Counted from the first letter of the stretch, positions 16,515 through 25,861 are shown. The stretch is 64,000 bases of DNA from Citrobacter freundii (GCF_029717145.1 NZ_CP099222.1:620001-684000), one strand, 5' to 3'. A program made the numbers and translations. Notes: generated by a model from the sequence alone, not told the origin.

Positions 16515-17162
16515 ATGGAAAATTTAAATTTTTCCTACGAGCGGGTATTGGTTATGGACACTATCTATTATAGTGCCCTTGGGCTATGTGCCTTTATTGA
16601 TAGCCTGGCAGGTCGCTCAATTAGTCTAAGAGTAATGACGCTTTCCGCATTGCAGAAACAAGTGTCAGCCCGTCATGGGGAACCAGGGCGGGTACTCGTT
16701 ATTACCGAGTTAACGAGCGAAAGTGAGACGCTGGCGGAAGGATTAGCATTCTTAAAGTTTGCAAAGGACGAGTGGCCTGCAGACCAATATAGTATTATTG
16801 TTTTTACCCGTTTACGTGACCCTCTGTTGCTGGCAGCAGTCGCAAATCTTCAACCTATGGGCATTGTTCATCGCGCGGAGGCGATTAATATCTTATCTAA
16901 ACTCATGTTTTTCTCCGCTGACGCATCATCAGGCACGATCATGAGTCCGTTGATCACCAGGAAAGTCGGCCAGGTCGGCGGAGTTCGATTACCACAAAGG
17001 GAATTGCAGTGGTTTGTCCTGCAGACAGAAAAAATAGGACTGAACGAAACAGCGAGGCGAATGGGGATTAGCTATAAAACTGCTGCTACCTATCGGAAAA
17101 GAATATCAGTCCGTCTTCAATTAAGTTTACGTGAAATTAATGAAAGAGTGTCACGATTATAA
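16515..17162 (+). CDS. LuxR-type (GerE helix-turn-helix) transcriptional regulator
   Basis: A 215-residue regulator. The N-terminal part (about 8-135, RVLVMDTIYYSALGL, GRVLVITEL, GIVHRAEAINIL) looks like a receiver domain that has lost its phosphorylation aspartate: the expected beta-3 end reads ITEL rather than an Asp motif. The C-terminal GerE helix-turn-helix spans about 159-206 (LPQRELQWFVLQ, NETARRMGISYKTAATYRKR). ATG at 16515 is the first in the native sequence; an in-frame TTG at 16485 lies inside the IS1 end. Because the IS1 ends 16 bp upstream, the native promoter and perhaps the ribosome site have been separated from the gene. Likely partner or target is unknown. Confidence 0.8.
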   Translation: MENLNFSYERVLVMDTIYYSALGLCAFIDSLAGRSISLRVMTLSALQKQVSARHGEPGRVLVITELTSESETLAEGLAFLKFAKDEWPADQYSIIVFTRLRDPLLLAAVANLQPMGIVHRAEAINILSKLMFFSADASSGTIMSPLITRKVGQVGGVRLPQRELQWFVLQTEKIGLNETARRMGISYKTAATYRKRISVRLQLSLREINERVSRL

Positions 17163-17392
17163 GTGAGAAAGTTAATATTGCCATATCCCGCTGTACGGAT
17201 TGCCGACAGCAATGTAGTCGTGATTTTATTATTAAAGCGATTGTCAGTTTACCTCAGCATGCACAATTTAGGGTTCTCGTTGTGAATAACGATGTGCTTG
17301 CCACGACGTTTATGAAATCTGCTCTACGGCAGTTGAGGAAATGTCAGTGCTGGACGTCATTGCATATAAGAGATTCCTTATTGCAGGGCTAA
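17144..17392 (+). pseudogene. Coding-like open frame without a normal start
   Basis: An 82-codon open frame overlaps the end of the LuxR-type gene (reading ISRCTDCRQQCSRDF, then FRVLVVNNDVLATTFMKSAL) but has no ATG or GTG near its beginning; only ATT codons are available. It ends inside the 3' part of the opposite-strand LysR-type gene. It may be a remnant of a downstream gene or be reached by frameshift from the LuxR-type frame. No family recognised. Confidence 0.3.
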
Positions 17393-17636
17393 TGTCGTTA
17401 TACAGCAATTGTGCCTCTTCTGTTGGTATTAAACAACGGCCCTCTCTGCTGAATAGTTTTTCGGGAAAACAAGTACAAAATTTTTTCAACGAAAGGCTCA
17501 CTGCAGACGGTGAACAGTTCATATAGTATGAAGCAGAAACTATCCCTCCTGTATCCATGACTGCGGCAAAAACAAGAATGTTGTTAATCGAAATATTCAG
17601 GTTTTTGAATTTTGAAAAATCAGATTGTGTAAGCAA
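17310..17636 (-). CDS. Second stand-alone LysR-type winged-helix protein
   Basis: A 108-residue DNA-binding-domain-only LysR-type protein (helix-turn-helix in ILVFAAVMDTGGIVSASYYM and CSPSAVSLSLKKF, wing LFSREGRCLIPTEEA). It resembles the 112-residue protein at 15332, with aligned DTG, CS-S-S-L-L-K, LF-REGR and PTE positions, and ends at about the same point of the LysR fold. I choose the TTG at 17636 because AAGGA lies 7 nt upstream. The frame continues upstream to a TTG at 17702, which would add a hydrophobic stretch and might make a membrane anchor. It is convergent with the LuxR-type gene. Confidence 0.65.
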   Translation of the reverse strand: MLTQSDFSKFKNLNISINNILVFAAVMDTGGIVSASYYMNCSPSAVSLSLKKFCTCFPEKLFSREGRCLIPTEEAQLLYNDISPAIRNLLYAMTSSTDISSTAVEQIS

Positions 17637-17924
17637 TGAATTATCCTTTTGAATTAATTTTCTTAAAAGAATATAAACATATAAGAAAATCAAAACAAAC
17701 AATATAATAGATATATCTAAATATACGTTTTGATATAATGTAATGAAAATAGAGGGTTAGCCACCCTTTCTGATTTTTCCCTTCAATTCAATGTTGGCGT
17801 AAGAGGGCTTTTCCTGACATCGGCATCACCAAGGATGTAGTGTTCAAGAAGACATAGCTGAGAATGGATGGGGATCATAGTCGTATTGCATGTTGGGGAA
17901 GCGGACCCAAATTACATCCAAAGA

Positions 17925-17960
17925 AAAAGGAGTCAGACGATCTCTCATCTAACTCCTTGT
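17925..17960 (-). terminator. ileX terminator
   Basis: On the minus strand, just after the tRNA, AAGGAGTTAGA pairs with TCTGACTCCTT and is followed by TTTTTC, a typical intrinsic terminator for the leftward tRNA transcript. Confidence 0.75.
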
Positions 17961-17966
17961 TTTGTT

Positions 17967-18042
17967 TGGTGGCCCCTGCTGGACTTGAACCAGCGACCAA
18001 GCGATTATGAGTCGCCTGCTCTAACCACTGAGCTAAGGGGCC
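17967..18042 (-). tRNA. ileX: tRNA-Ile2 (anticodon CAU)
   Basis: A 76-nt tRNA with encoded CCA. The acceptor stem is GGCCCCT with AGGGGCC, the D arm is AGCTCAGTGGTTAGAGC, the anticodon loop has CAT in GACTCATAATC, and the T arm is GGTTCAAGTCC. CAU tRNAs of this sequence are the minor isoleucine tRNA, whose anticodon C becomes lysidine to read AUA. The gene lies between mug and the accessory region, as ileX is next to mug in E. coli. tRNA genes of this kind often mark the edge of acquired DNA. Confidence 0.95.
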
Positions 18043-18166
18043 GTGGCGGTGGATTATAAAGTAACTCTGCGTTGCAATCCAGCCATAAGCGTACGGATGC
18101 TGTTTTTATAAACAATGTGTTTTCAGTCCGTTATACTGGTTGCCTGATGTATTGTGCGGAGTGATT

Positions 18167-18673
18167 ATGGTTAAGGACATACTGGCGCCGGGGCTGCGGG
18201 TGGTTTTTTGCGGCATCAATCCGGGGCTCTCTTCGGCGGGTACAGGTTTTCCCTTTGCGCATCCTGCTAACCGCTTTTGGAAGGTCATCCATCAGGCGGG
18301 ATTTACCGATCGCCTGCTAAAGCCAGAAGAGGCACAACACCTGCTGGATTTTCGCTGTGGCGTCACCAAATTTGTCGACAGGCCGACGGTGCAGGCCAAT
18401 GAAGTGAAGCTCGAGGAGATGCGTAGCGGTGGTCGTCAGCTCGTTGAGAAGATTGAAGACTATCAGCCAGCGGCGCTCGCTATTTTGGGAAAGCAGGCAT
18501 TTGAGCAAGGCTTTAGCCAGCGTGGTGCACAGTGGGGGAAACAGACGCTGGCGATTGGCGCGACGCAGATCTGGGTGTTGCCGAACCCGAGTGGGTTAAG
18601 CCGGATTACGCTGGATAAGTTAGTGGCGGCGTATCGGGAATTAGATGACGCGCTGGTTATGCGTGGGATGTGA
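18167..18673 (+). CDS. mug: G/U mismatch-specific DNA glycosylase
   Basis: Removes uracil and ethenocytosine from mismatches with guanine in base-excision repair. The 168-residue length equals E. coli Mug. The catalytic INPG motif with Asn18 (residues 17-20), the [15 protein letters not shown] substrate pocket and the [10 protein letters not shown] loop near 140 are all present. ATG at 18167 gives the family N-terminus [10 protein letters not shown]. It is convergent with rpoD, and a shared hairpin separates the two. Confidence 0.97.
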   Translation: MVKDILAPGLRVVFCGINPGLSSAGTGFPFAHPANRFWKVIHQAGFTDRLLKPEEAQHLLDFRCGVTKFVDRPTVQANEVKLEEMRSGGRQLVEKIEDYQPAALAILGKQAFEQGFSQRGAQWGKQTLAIGATQIWVLPNPSGLSRITLDKLVAAYRELDDALVMRGM

Positions 18674-18701
18674 AAAAAAAACGCCACCTTGCGGTGGCGT
18701 T
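18672..18701 (-). terminator. rpoD operon terminator
   Basis: The perfect stem ACGCCACC-TTGC-GGTGGCGT (18681-18700) is followed on the minus strand by a run of nine T residues. It ends the leftward rpsU-dnaG-rpoD transcript and may also stop mug from the other side. Confidence 0.9.
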
Positions 18702-18719
18702 GATGTTTATACGGCGAGA

Positions 18720-20564
18720 TTAATCGTCGAGGAAGCTACGCAGCACTTCAGAACGGCTCGGGTGACGCAGTTTACGCAGCGCCTTCGCTTCGATCTGACG
18801 GATACGTTCGCGGGTAACGTCGAACTGTTTCCCGACTTCTTCCAGCGTGTGGTCGGTGTTCATATCGATACCGAAACGCATACGCAGAACTTTTGCTTCA
18901 CGCGCTGTCAGGCCAGCCAGAACGTCGTGCGTTGCGGCACGCAGGCTCTCGGTAGTGGCAGAGTCCAGCGGCAGCTCGAGGGTGGTATCCTCGATGAAAT
19001 CACCCAGATGCGAATCTTCATCGTCGCCGATCGGCGTTTCCATGGAGATAGGCTCTTTGGCAATCTTCAGCACTTTACGGATCTTGTCTTCCGGCATCAG
19101 CATGCGTTCAGCCAGCTCTTCCGGCGTTGGCTCGCGGCCCATCTCTTGCAGCATCTGGCGGGAGATACGGTTGAGCTTGTTAATGGTCTCAATCATATGC
19201 ACCGGAATACGAATGGTACGCGCCTGATCTGCGATAGAGCGGGTGATCGCCTGACGGATCCACCAGGTTGCATAGGTGGAGAACTTATAACCACGACGGT
19301 ATTCAAACTTATCTACCGCTTTCATCAGACCGATGTTGCCTTCCTGAATCAGATCGAGGAATTGCAGACCGCGGTTGGTGTATTTCTTAGCGATAGAGAT
19401 AACCAGACGCAAGTTCGCTTCAACCATCTCTTTTTTCGCACGGCGGGCTTTCGCTTCACCGATGGACATACGACGGTTGATGTCTTTAACCTGCTCGATG
19501 GTCAGGCCGGTTTCTTCTTCAATTTGACGCAGTTTCTGCAGGCCGCGGTGGACATCATCTGCCACGTCGTGCAGTTTTTCAGACCACGGTTTGTTCATCG
19601 CGATAGCCGCGTTGAACCAGGTTTCGCTGGTTTCGTTGCCGGTGAACAGGGTGATGAAGTTTTTCTTCGGCATTTTGCACTGCTCAACGCAGAGCTTCAT
19701 GATCAGACGTTCCTGAGTACGCACGCGGTCCATCATGACGCGCATGCTGTTTACCAGGTAGTCGAACTGCTTCGGCACCAGGCGGAACTGTTTGAACACT
19801 TCAGACAGCTTCTGAATTTCTTCCTGCGCGGCAGCATGGCTGCGGCCTTTCGCTTTGATAGTGTCGCGGGTGATTTCGTACTGGGTACGCAGTTCACCGA
19901 ATTTCTCGCGCGCTAATTCAGGGTCGATGCTGTTGTCGTCATCGCTGCTGTCGTCGTCTTCTTCTTCATCTTCGTCTTCGTCGTCATCCATCTCTTCCTG
20001 AGAGAGTTCAGACCCGACGTGCGTCGCCGTTGGTGCCATGTCTTCTTCCGCGTTCGGATCGACAAAGCCGGTGATCAGGTCGGAAAGACGCGCTTCTTCA
20101 GCTTCTACGCGATCGTACTGCTCGAGCAGATAGGTGATGGCTTCCGGGTATTCTGCAACGGAGCATTGAACCTGGTTAATCCCGTCTTCGATACGTTTAG
20201 CGATGTCAATTTCGCCTTCACGGGTTAACAGTTCAACGGTACCCATTTCACGCATGTACATGCGCACCGGGTCAGTTGTACGACCGATTTCGGACTCAAC
20301 GCTGGACAGAACCTGGGCAGCCGCTTCTTCCGCGTCTTCATCGGTGCTGTTGGAGGTTTCAGCAAGCAGCAGATCATCGGCATCCGGTGCTTCTTCCATC
20401 ACCTGAATACCCATGTCATTGATCATTTGGATGATGTCTTCGATTTGATCTGAATCGACGATATCTTCCGGCAGATGGTCATTGACCTCGGCATAGGTCA
20501 GATAGCCTTGCTCCTTACCACGTTGGACAAGTAGCTTCAGCTGTGACTGCGGGTTTTGCTCCAT
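18720..20564 (-). CDS. rpoD: RNA polymerase primary sigma factor sigma-70
   Basis: The housekeeping sigma factor, 614 residues (E. coli 613). Region 1.1 at the N-terminus ([20 protein letters not shown]), the acidic non-conserved insert (aspartate/glutamate run around 190-212), region 2 with [13 protein letters not shown] for -10 recognition and region 4 with [20 protein letters not shown] for -35 recognition are all present. The start at 20564 is the conserved one; the frame is open 24 codons upstream. Third gene of the macromolecular synthesis operon, 273 bp after dnaG, with an ERIC-like element in the gap. Confidence 0.99.
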   Translation of the reverse strand: MEQNPQSQLKLLVQRGKEQGYLTYAEVNDHLPEDIVDSDQIEDIIQMINDMGIQVMEEAPDADDLLLAETSNSTDEDAEEAAAQVLSSVESEIGRTTDPVRMYMREMGTVELLTREGEIDIAKRIEDGINQVQCSVAEYPEAITYLLEQYDRVEAEEARLSDLITGFVDPNAEEDMAPTATHVGSELSQEEMDDDEDEDEEEDDDSSDDDNSIDPELAREKFGELRTQYEITRDTIKAKGRSHAAAQEEIQKLSEVFKQFRLVPKQFDYLVNSMRVMMDRVRTQERLIMKLCVEQCKMPKKNFITLFTGNETSETWFNAAIAMNKPWSEKLHDVADDVHRGLQKLRQIEEETGLTIEQVKDINRRMSIGEAKARRAKKEMVEANLRLVISIAKKYTNRGLQFLDLIQEGNIGLMKAVDKFEYRRGYKFSTYATWWIRQAITRSIADQARTIRIPVHMIETINKLNRISRQMLQEMGREPTPEELAERMLMPEDKIRKVLKIAKEPISMETPIGDDEDSHLGDFIEDTTLELPLDSATTESLRAATHDVLAGLTAREAKVLRMRFGIDMNTDHTLEEVGKQFDVTRERIRQIEAKALRKLRHPSRSEVLRSFLDD

Positions 20565-20705
20565 AAGACGGTATCCACACTTAATTCGTTTGATTGGTGT
20601 TGGGCGGTAAAACCGCCAACGGCAAAACGAGGGCATACTTATATTTTGCCGCTGCCTCTCCGTGCGGCTGTCGGGGGCTTCCCGAACGATATTCGGCAGT
20701 TAAGC

Positions 20706-20833
20706 CGTTAAATACTTCATCTTTCACGTTGTCTCTGCGTTAGCTGCGTTCTCTCTTCCTGGTCATGTACTTATGTACACTCCCAGGCGTTCGTTCACTT
20801 GCTGCCTTGATACAACGCGAATGATTTTGTCTT
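20706..20833. repeat. ERIC-like element between dnaG and rpoD
   Basis: About 127 bp resembling an ERIC/IRU repeat, with diverged central palindrome (GTACTTATGTACACTCCCAGGCGTTC) split by the TTCATCTTTCACGTTGTCTC left arm and GAATGATTTTGT right end. It ends 4 bp before the dnaG stop codon. It aligns with the copy at 22591-22717. Confidence 0.8.
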
Positions 20834-20837
20834 TCTC

Positions 20838-22583
20838 TTATTTCTTGGCCAGTTCCTGGTTCAGCGTCCAGAGTTCCCGGCGTTCTTCGTTGCTTAAACC
20901 ATGTGTGCGCTCACGAGCTATCAACTCTTCCTGGCGCAGTTCAAGCATCGAATCAAACATATGGTTGAGTGAGTCGGTGAAGGTTTTTTCCGCGATATCT
21001 TTATCTGCTATATCGTCCCACATCGACAGTTTTTCAAGGGTGGCCGCATCATTTGTGCCACGATAGTGTTCTAACAGTTGTCCGGTGGTCAGACCTGGCT
21101 GGGCCAGACAAGTGTTGACCAGTTCTCTGAATAAGCCAAGGCCGGGCAACTTATTTTGATCCAGAGCGCCTAACGGCGGCACCAGCGGGGCTAAACCTGG
21201 GTTCTGTACCAGTAACCCTATAAGTATACGCATGGTCGTACGTTTTAGCTGTGGAACAGGGCGGGAAGCTCCATTTTCTGCCAGTTTTGGCATTAAACGT
21301 TCAAGCTGGCTGTCATCCAGAATGCCGAGCTTGTTTCCCAACTCCTGCCGCAGATAAATGCGCAACGTTTCGCCCGGGACCTGCGTGATCAGCGGCAAGG
21401 CCAGCGTACTGAGCTGTGCTCGTCCGTCCGGGGTACTCAAATCTACCTGTGGTAACAGGCTGTTAAACAGAAACGCGGAGAGCGGTAAGGCCTGCTCCAT
21501 CCGGGCTTCAAAGGCTTCTTTCCCTTCTTTACGCACCAGCGTATCGGGATCTTCACCGTCAGGTAAAAACATAAAGCGCAGCTGGCGTCCGTCCGTCATA
21601 TACGGCAGTGCAGTTTCCAGCGCGCGCCATGCGGCATCGCGTCCGGCCCGGTCACCGTCGTAACAACAAATCACTTGGTTCGTCGCACGGAACAACAGCT
21701 GGATGTGATCGGCAGTGGTTGACGTCCCGAGGGAGGCCACGGCGTAGTTAATGCCGTATTGGGCCAACGCCACCACATCCATATAGCCTTCAACCACTAA
21801 CAGGCGCTGCGGATCGGCGTTATCCTGCTGGGCTTCATAAAGGCCATACAGCTGGCGACCTTTATGGAAAATATCGGTTTCCGGGGAGTTCAGGTACTTC
21901 GGCAGGGCATCGCCCAGCACGCGTCCACCAAAACCAATGACCCGACCGCGTTTGTCGCGGATAGGGAACATCACTCGCTCACGGAAGCGATCGTAACTGC
22001 GTCCCTGATCGTTGGTCACCAACATACCCGCGTCAATCAATGCCTGGCGATTCTCAGGATTGCCGCCAAACCGTTTCAGGACGTTGTCCCAACCGGGGGG
22101 GGCAAAACCAATAGCAAAACGATCGATCACGTCGCTACTGAGTCCTCGCTTTTCCAGGTACTGGCGCGCAGGGGTAGCGGCGGGTTGTATCAGAGACTGT
22201 TGATAAAAAGTGTTCAGGCCGTCCATCAATTGATAGAGGCTTTGCCGTTGATGGCGCTCTATCTGACTGGGGCCGTTGCCTGCTTCATAAGGCACTTCAA
22301 GGTTGTGCATTGCGGCCAGTTCTTCGACGGTTTCCACAAACTCGAGCTTGTCGTAGTTCATGAGAAAGTCGACGGCGTTGCCGTGCGCGCCACACCCAAA
22401 GCAGTGATAAAACTGTTTTTCACCGTTTACGGTGAAAGAGGGGGTTTTCTCGTTATGGAACGGACAACACGCATGATAATTTTTGCCCTGCTTTTTCAGC
22501 TTAACTCGTGCATCGATGAGATCGACGATGTCGGTTCTTGCCAGCAGGTCATTAATGAATACACGTGGGATTCGTCCAGCCAT
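20838..22583 (-). CDS. dnaG: DNA primase
   Basis: Synthesises RNA primers for lagging-strand replication, recruited by DnaB helicase. The 581-residue length equals E. coli DnaG. The N-terminal zinc-binding domain has Cys40, His43, Cys61 and Cys64 (CPFHNEKTPSF to YHCFGCG). The central TOPRIM polymerase core has LLVVEGYMDVVAL and CYDGDRAGRDAAWRAL. The C-terminal helical bundle for DnaB binding ends TLNQELAKK. The gene is bracketed almost base to base by two ERIC-like elements, so its translation signals sit at the edge of a repeat. Confidence 0.99.
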   Translation of the reverse strand: MAGRIPRVFINDLLARTDIVDLIDARVKLKKQGKNYHACCPFHNEKTPSFTVNGEKQFYHCFGCGAHGNAVDFLMNYDKLEFVETVEELAAMHNLEVPYEAGNGPSQIERHQRQSLYQLMDGLNTFYQQSLIQPAATPARQYLEKRGLSSDVIDRFAIGFAPPGWDNVLKRFGGNPENRQALIDAGMLVTNDQGRSYDRFRERVMFPIRDKRGRVIGFGGRVLGDALPKYLNSPETDIFHKGRQLYGLYEAQQDNADPQRLLVVEGYMDVVALAQYGINYAVASLGTSTTADHIQLLFRATNQVICCYDGDRAGRDAAWRALETALPYMTDGRQLRFMFLPDGEDPDTLVRKEGKEAFEARMEQALPLSAFLFNSLLPQVDLSTPDGRAQLSTLALPLITQVPGETLRIYLRQELGNKLGILDDSQLERLMPKLAENGASRPVPQLKRTTMRILIGLLVQNPGLAPLVPPLGALDQNKLPGLGLFRELVNTCLAQPGLTTGQLLEHYRGTNDAATLEKLSMWDDIADKDIAEKTFTDSLNHMFDSMLELRQEELIARERTHGLSNEERRELWTLNQELAKK

Positions 22584-22590
22584 ATGCCCC

Positions 22591-22717
22591 GTTATTACAC
22601 TTCATCCTTCAAACTGTCTCTGCGTTGGCTGCGCTCGCTCACCCCTGTCACTTACTTAAGTAAGCTCCGGGGATTCACTCACTTGCCGTCTTGATACAGT
22701 GTGAATGATTTTGTGTA
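22591..22717. repeat. ERIC element between rpsU and dnaG
   Basis: A 127-bp element with the classic ERIC core (GCTCGCTCACCCCTGTCACT, then TAAGTAAGCTCCGGGGATTC) and ends CACTTCATCC / GAATGATTTTGTGTAG. It starts 7 bp upstream of the dnaG ATG and is a closer match to the ERIC consensus than the copy at 20706. Confidence 0.92.
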
Positions 22718-22735
22718 GTTACTGATGTATAAACG

Positions 22736-22772
22736 AAAATAAGCCGCGCATTCCTTCCGGAAGCACGGCCTT
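22736..22772 (-). terminator. Attenuating terminator between rpsU and dnaG
   Basis: On the minus strand, GCCGTGCTTCCGGAAGGAATGCGCGGC style stem (split across 22743-22769) is followed by TTATTTTCG. It matches the position of the known partial terminator that lowers dnaG expression relative to rpsU in E. coli. Confidence 0.75.
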
Positions 22773-22817
22773 ACAACTACAACTCAGTCTGAATTGAGAG
22801 CCTTAGCTCCCAATAGA

Positions 22818-23072
<255 letters not shown>

Positions 23073-23268
23073 CTACGCCAGCTTATTTCAAAATGGTGCG
23101 GAATTTTACTGCAATTGCTGCTGCTTTGTAAAGCACCGACGCGATTTTGAAAGGGACTTTTATAAGGGTGAGGAGTATACACGAGGGTTCTTCCTTGGGC
23201 GAACAAAGTTTTACATCAACCCGCATTCGACCTACACTGCGCGGTATTAGAGCGAGGTAAAACAAGTC

Positions 23269-24282
23269 ATGCGTGTACTGGGAATTGAAACATCCTGCGA
23301 TGAAACCGGCATCGCCATTTACGACGATGAAAAAGGTCTTTTAGCCAACCAATTGTATAGTCAGGTGAAATTGCACGCTGACTACGGTGGAGTAGTGCCT
23401 GAATTGGCTTCGCGCGATCACGTGCGTAAAACCGTACCGTTGATTCAGGCGGCGCTGATTGAAGCAGGGTTAACGGCAAAAGATATTGATGCGGTGGCCT
23501 ATACCGCAGGACCGGGTCTGGTCGGTGCGCTGCTGGTAGGGGCGACCGTAGGGCGTTCTCTGGCGTTCGCCTGGAATGTTCCGGCCATTCCTGTACACCA
23601 TATGGAAGGCCATTTGCTGGCACCGATGCTGGAAGATAATCCGCCGGAATATCCTTTTGTAGCGCTGCTGGTTTCTGGCGGACACACGCAGCTGATTAGC
23701 GTCACCGGTATTGGACAGTATGAGTTGCTGGGCGAATCGATTGACGATGCGGCCGGTGAAGCGTTCGATAAAACGGCCAAACTGCTGGGGCTGGATTATC
23801 CAGGTGGACCGATGCTGTCTAAGCTGGCGTCTCAGGGCGTGGAAAAGCGTTTTGTCTTCCCGCGCCCGATGACCGATCGTCCGGGGCTGGATTTCAGCTT
23901 CTCAGGCCTGAAAACGTTCGCCGCGAATACCATTCGTAATAACGAAAACGACGATCAGACCCGTGCGGATATCGCCCGTGCATTTGAAGATGCGGTGGTC
24001 GATACGCTGATGATCAAGTGCAAACGCGCGCTGGATCAAACCGGTTTTAAGCGTCTGGTGATGGCGGGGGGCGTGAGCGCTAACCGTACCCTGCGGGCCG
24101 CACTTGCGGAAATGATGCAAAAACGCCGTGGCGAAGTGTTCTATGCGCGCCCGGAATTTTGTACCGATAACGGGGCGATGATCGCCTATGCGGGCATGGT
24201 GCGTTTTAAATCCGGAGCAACGGCAGACCTTGGTGTCACCGTGCGTCCACGCTGGCCGTTGGCGGAGTTACCGGCGGCGTAA
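23269..24282 (+). CDS. tsaD: tRNA N6-threonylcarbamoyladenosine synthase, TsaD subunit
   Basis: Transfers the threonylcarbamoyl group to A37 of ANN-reading tRNAs with TsaB and TsaE. The 337-residue length equals E. coli TsaD (YgjD). The ASKHA fold begins [19 protein letters not shown]; the metal-binding HMEGH has His111 and His115; the [10 protein letters not shown] and [12 protein letters not shown] motifs contact nucleotide. It is divergent from rpsU, as in E. coli. Confidence 0.99.
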   Translation: MRVLGIETSCDETGIAIYDDEKGLLANQLYSQVKLHADYGGVVPELASRDHVRKTVPLIQAALIEAGLTAKDIDAVAYTAGPGLVGALLVGATVGRSLAFAWNVPAIPVHHMEGHLLAPMLEDNPPEYPFVALLVSGGHTQLISVTGIGQYELLGESIDDAAGEAFDKTAKLLGLDYPGGPMLSKLASQGVEKRFVFPRPMTDRPGLDFSFSGLKTFAANTIRNNENDDQTRADIARAFEDAVVDTLMIKCKRALDQTGFKRLVMAGGVSANRTLRAALAEMMQKRRGEVFYARPEFCTDNGAMIAYAGMVRFKSGATADLGVTVRPRWPLAELPAA

Positions 24283-24349
24283 GCGCACCGGGAGCTGACT
24301 GGTGAGATGCGTAGGGAAAGGGGGCGACTCTACGCCGCCCCGGCGGGAT

Positions 24350-25813
24350 TTACAGTAAAACCAGAGGCATCCACAGCAGGCCGGTTATCACCAGCAGGAT
24401 GAGGAATATCAGGCCGAAGATGGCGCCCAGTCGCCAGTAATCGGCCGTCGGCAAGTAGCCGCTGCCGTAGTAGATCGGGCTTGGTCCGGTAGCGTACGGG
24501 GTCAAAATGCTGCCCAGACCAATGGCGGCACCGACCATCAGGCAGAATACCGGCAGCGGGATGTCCGGCATCGCCAACGCGGCTGCAATCATCATTGGCG
24601 CGAGGGCAGAGGTATAGGCCGTGGCGCTGGCAAAGAAATAACGCAACAGATAGAACACCACGATCAACGCCACCATTACCATTATCGGCGAGTAGCCGCT
24701 GAGTCCGTTTGCCAGCAGTTTGCCGAACCAGGAGATAAAGCCAGTATTGTTCAGCCCGGTGGCAAGGGTAATCAGCGAAGCCAGCCAGAAAAAGACGTTC
24801 CATGCCGCTTTATTACTGACAATGTCATCCCAGCTAATGATGCGCAGTACCAGCATCAACGCCACCACGCTGTAGCCGACCATTGCGGCATCAATATAGT
24901 CACCGCCAAAGATCCACAGCACCAGCGCTCCCACCATCAATACCAGCATCTTTTTTTCACGCGCGCACAGTGGCCCCATCGCCTTCAACTCGGTTTCCGC
25001 CCAGCGCGGGACCTGATCGCCAGATTTCTGCACCGGTGGGTACAGCACGTAGGCCAGCCAGGGCACGATCAACACCAGTAAAATGCTCAGCGGCAGCATG
25101 CCTAAGAACCAGTCACCCCAGCTTAACGCTGTATGGGAAGCACCTTTCATCAGGCCAATTAGCAGCAGATTTGGTGCCATCGCCGTTAAAAAAATAGCGC
25201 TGGTGACGCAGTCGGCGACGATCCCCATCCACATAATGTAAGAGCCAATCGAGCGGGCGCTGGGATCGTTGGGTTGAGAGTGGTACAGCGGCGGCAGGTT
25301 ACGAATGATCGGGTAGATAATGCCTGCGCCGCGTGCGGAATTAGACGGTGTCACGGGGGCAAGGATCAGTTCGGAGAACATCACCGCATAGCCGAGAAAC
25401 AGCGTGCGATGCCCCATCTTCTTTACCAGCATCAGCGCGATACGCCGACCCAGACCCGTTTTCTCGTAACCGGTGCCGAACATAAAGGCGGCGAAAATCA
25501 GCCAGATAACCGAGTTAGAAAACCCCGACACCGCCCATGACAACGATTTGGCGGTAAATTTAAATCCGTCCTGGGCGAGTTGCTCAGGGCTGAACAACAG
25601 CCACGGCGACAGCACGGCAATGATAGAAATACCAATCATCGCCACTACCGCACCGGGAACAGGTTCCAGGATAAGCCCGACGATGACCCCGGTAAAGACG
25701 GCAAAATAGAGCCAGGTGTGGCTTTCAAGACCGCCAGGAACGGGCAAAACAGCAATAATGGCGATGACCACCAGCGGAGCCAGGTATCGCCACCAACCAG
25801 CTAAAGGTGCCAT
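24350..25813 (-). CDS. ttdT: L-tartrate/succinate antiporter
   Basis: Inner-membrane carrier of the DASS (CitT) family, 487 residues as in E. coli TtdT (YgjE). It takes up L-tartrate in exchange for succinate under anaerobic conditions. The sequence is hydrophobic with about 12-14 membrane segments and family motifs such as SNSARGAGIIYPI, SAIFLTAMAPNLL and GSILTPYATGPSPIYYGSGY. Last gene of the leftward ttdA-ttdB-ttdT operon, 48 bp after ttdB, and convergent with tsaD. Confidence 0.97.
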   Translation of the reverse strand: MAPLAGWWRYLAPLVVIAIIAVLPVPGGLESHTWLYFAVFTGVIVGLILEPVPGAVVAMIGISIIAVLSPWLLFSPEQLAQDGFKFTAKSLSWAVSGFSNSVIWLIFAAFMFGTGYEKTGLGRRIALMLVKKMGHRTLFLGYAVMFSELILAPVTPSNSARGAGIIYPIIRNLPPLYHSQPNDPSARSIGSYIMWMGIVADCVTSAIFLTAMAPNLLLIGLMKGASHTALSWGDWFLGMLPLSILLVLIVPWLAYVLYPPVQKSGDQVPRWAETELKAMGPLCAREKKMLVLMVGALVLWIFGGDYIDAAMVGYSVVALMLVLRIISWDDIVSNKAAWNVFFWLASLITLATGLNNTGFISWFGKLLANGLSGYSPIMVMVALIVVFYLLRYFFASATAYTSALAPMMIAAALAMPDIPLPVFCLMVGAAIGLGSILTPYATGPSPIYYGSGYLPTADYWRLGAIFGLIFLILLVITGLLWMPLVLL

Positions 25814-25861
25814 TGTTGTATCCCTGCGAAAGGGGGAGAGGTATGCGCCTCTCCGGGAGGG

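Noticed and set aside
17967..18042. ileX as attachment site of an integrative island
   Set aside because: No integrase gene and no second copy of the tRNA 3' end were seen in the window, so integration at the tRNA is only a possibility.
17868..18059. Open frame across ileX
   Set aside because: The encoded segment LDLNQRPSDYESPALTTELR is the well-known spurious translation of tRNA complement sequence.
18645..19916. Long plus-strand open frame (423 codons) opposite rpoD
   Set aside because: It is the complement of the highly conserved rpoD coding region; the peptide is a repetitive antisense translation without family features or ribosome site.
21864..22694. Plus-strand open frame opposite dnaG and running into the ERIC element
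   Set aside because: Antisense to dnaG, with its end created by the repeat.
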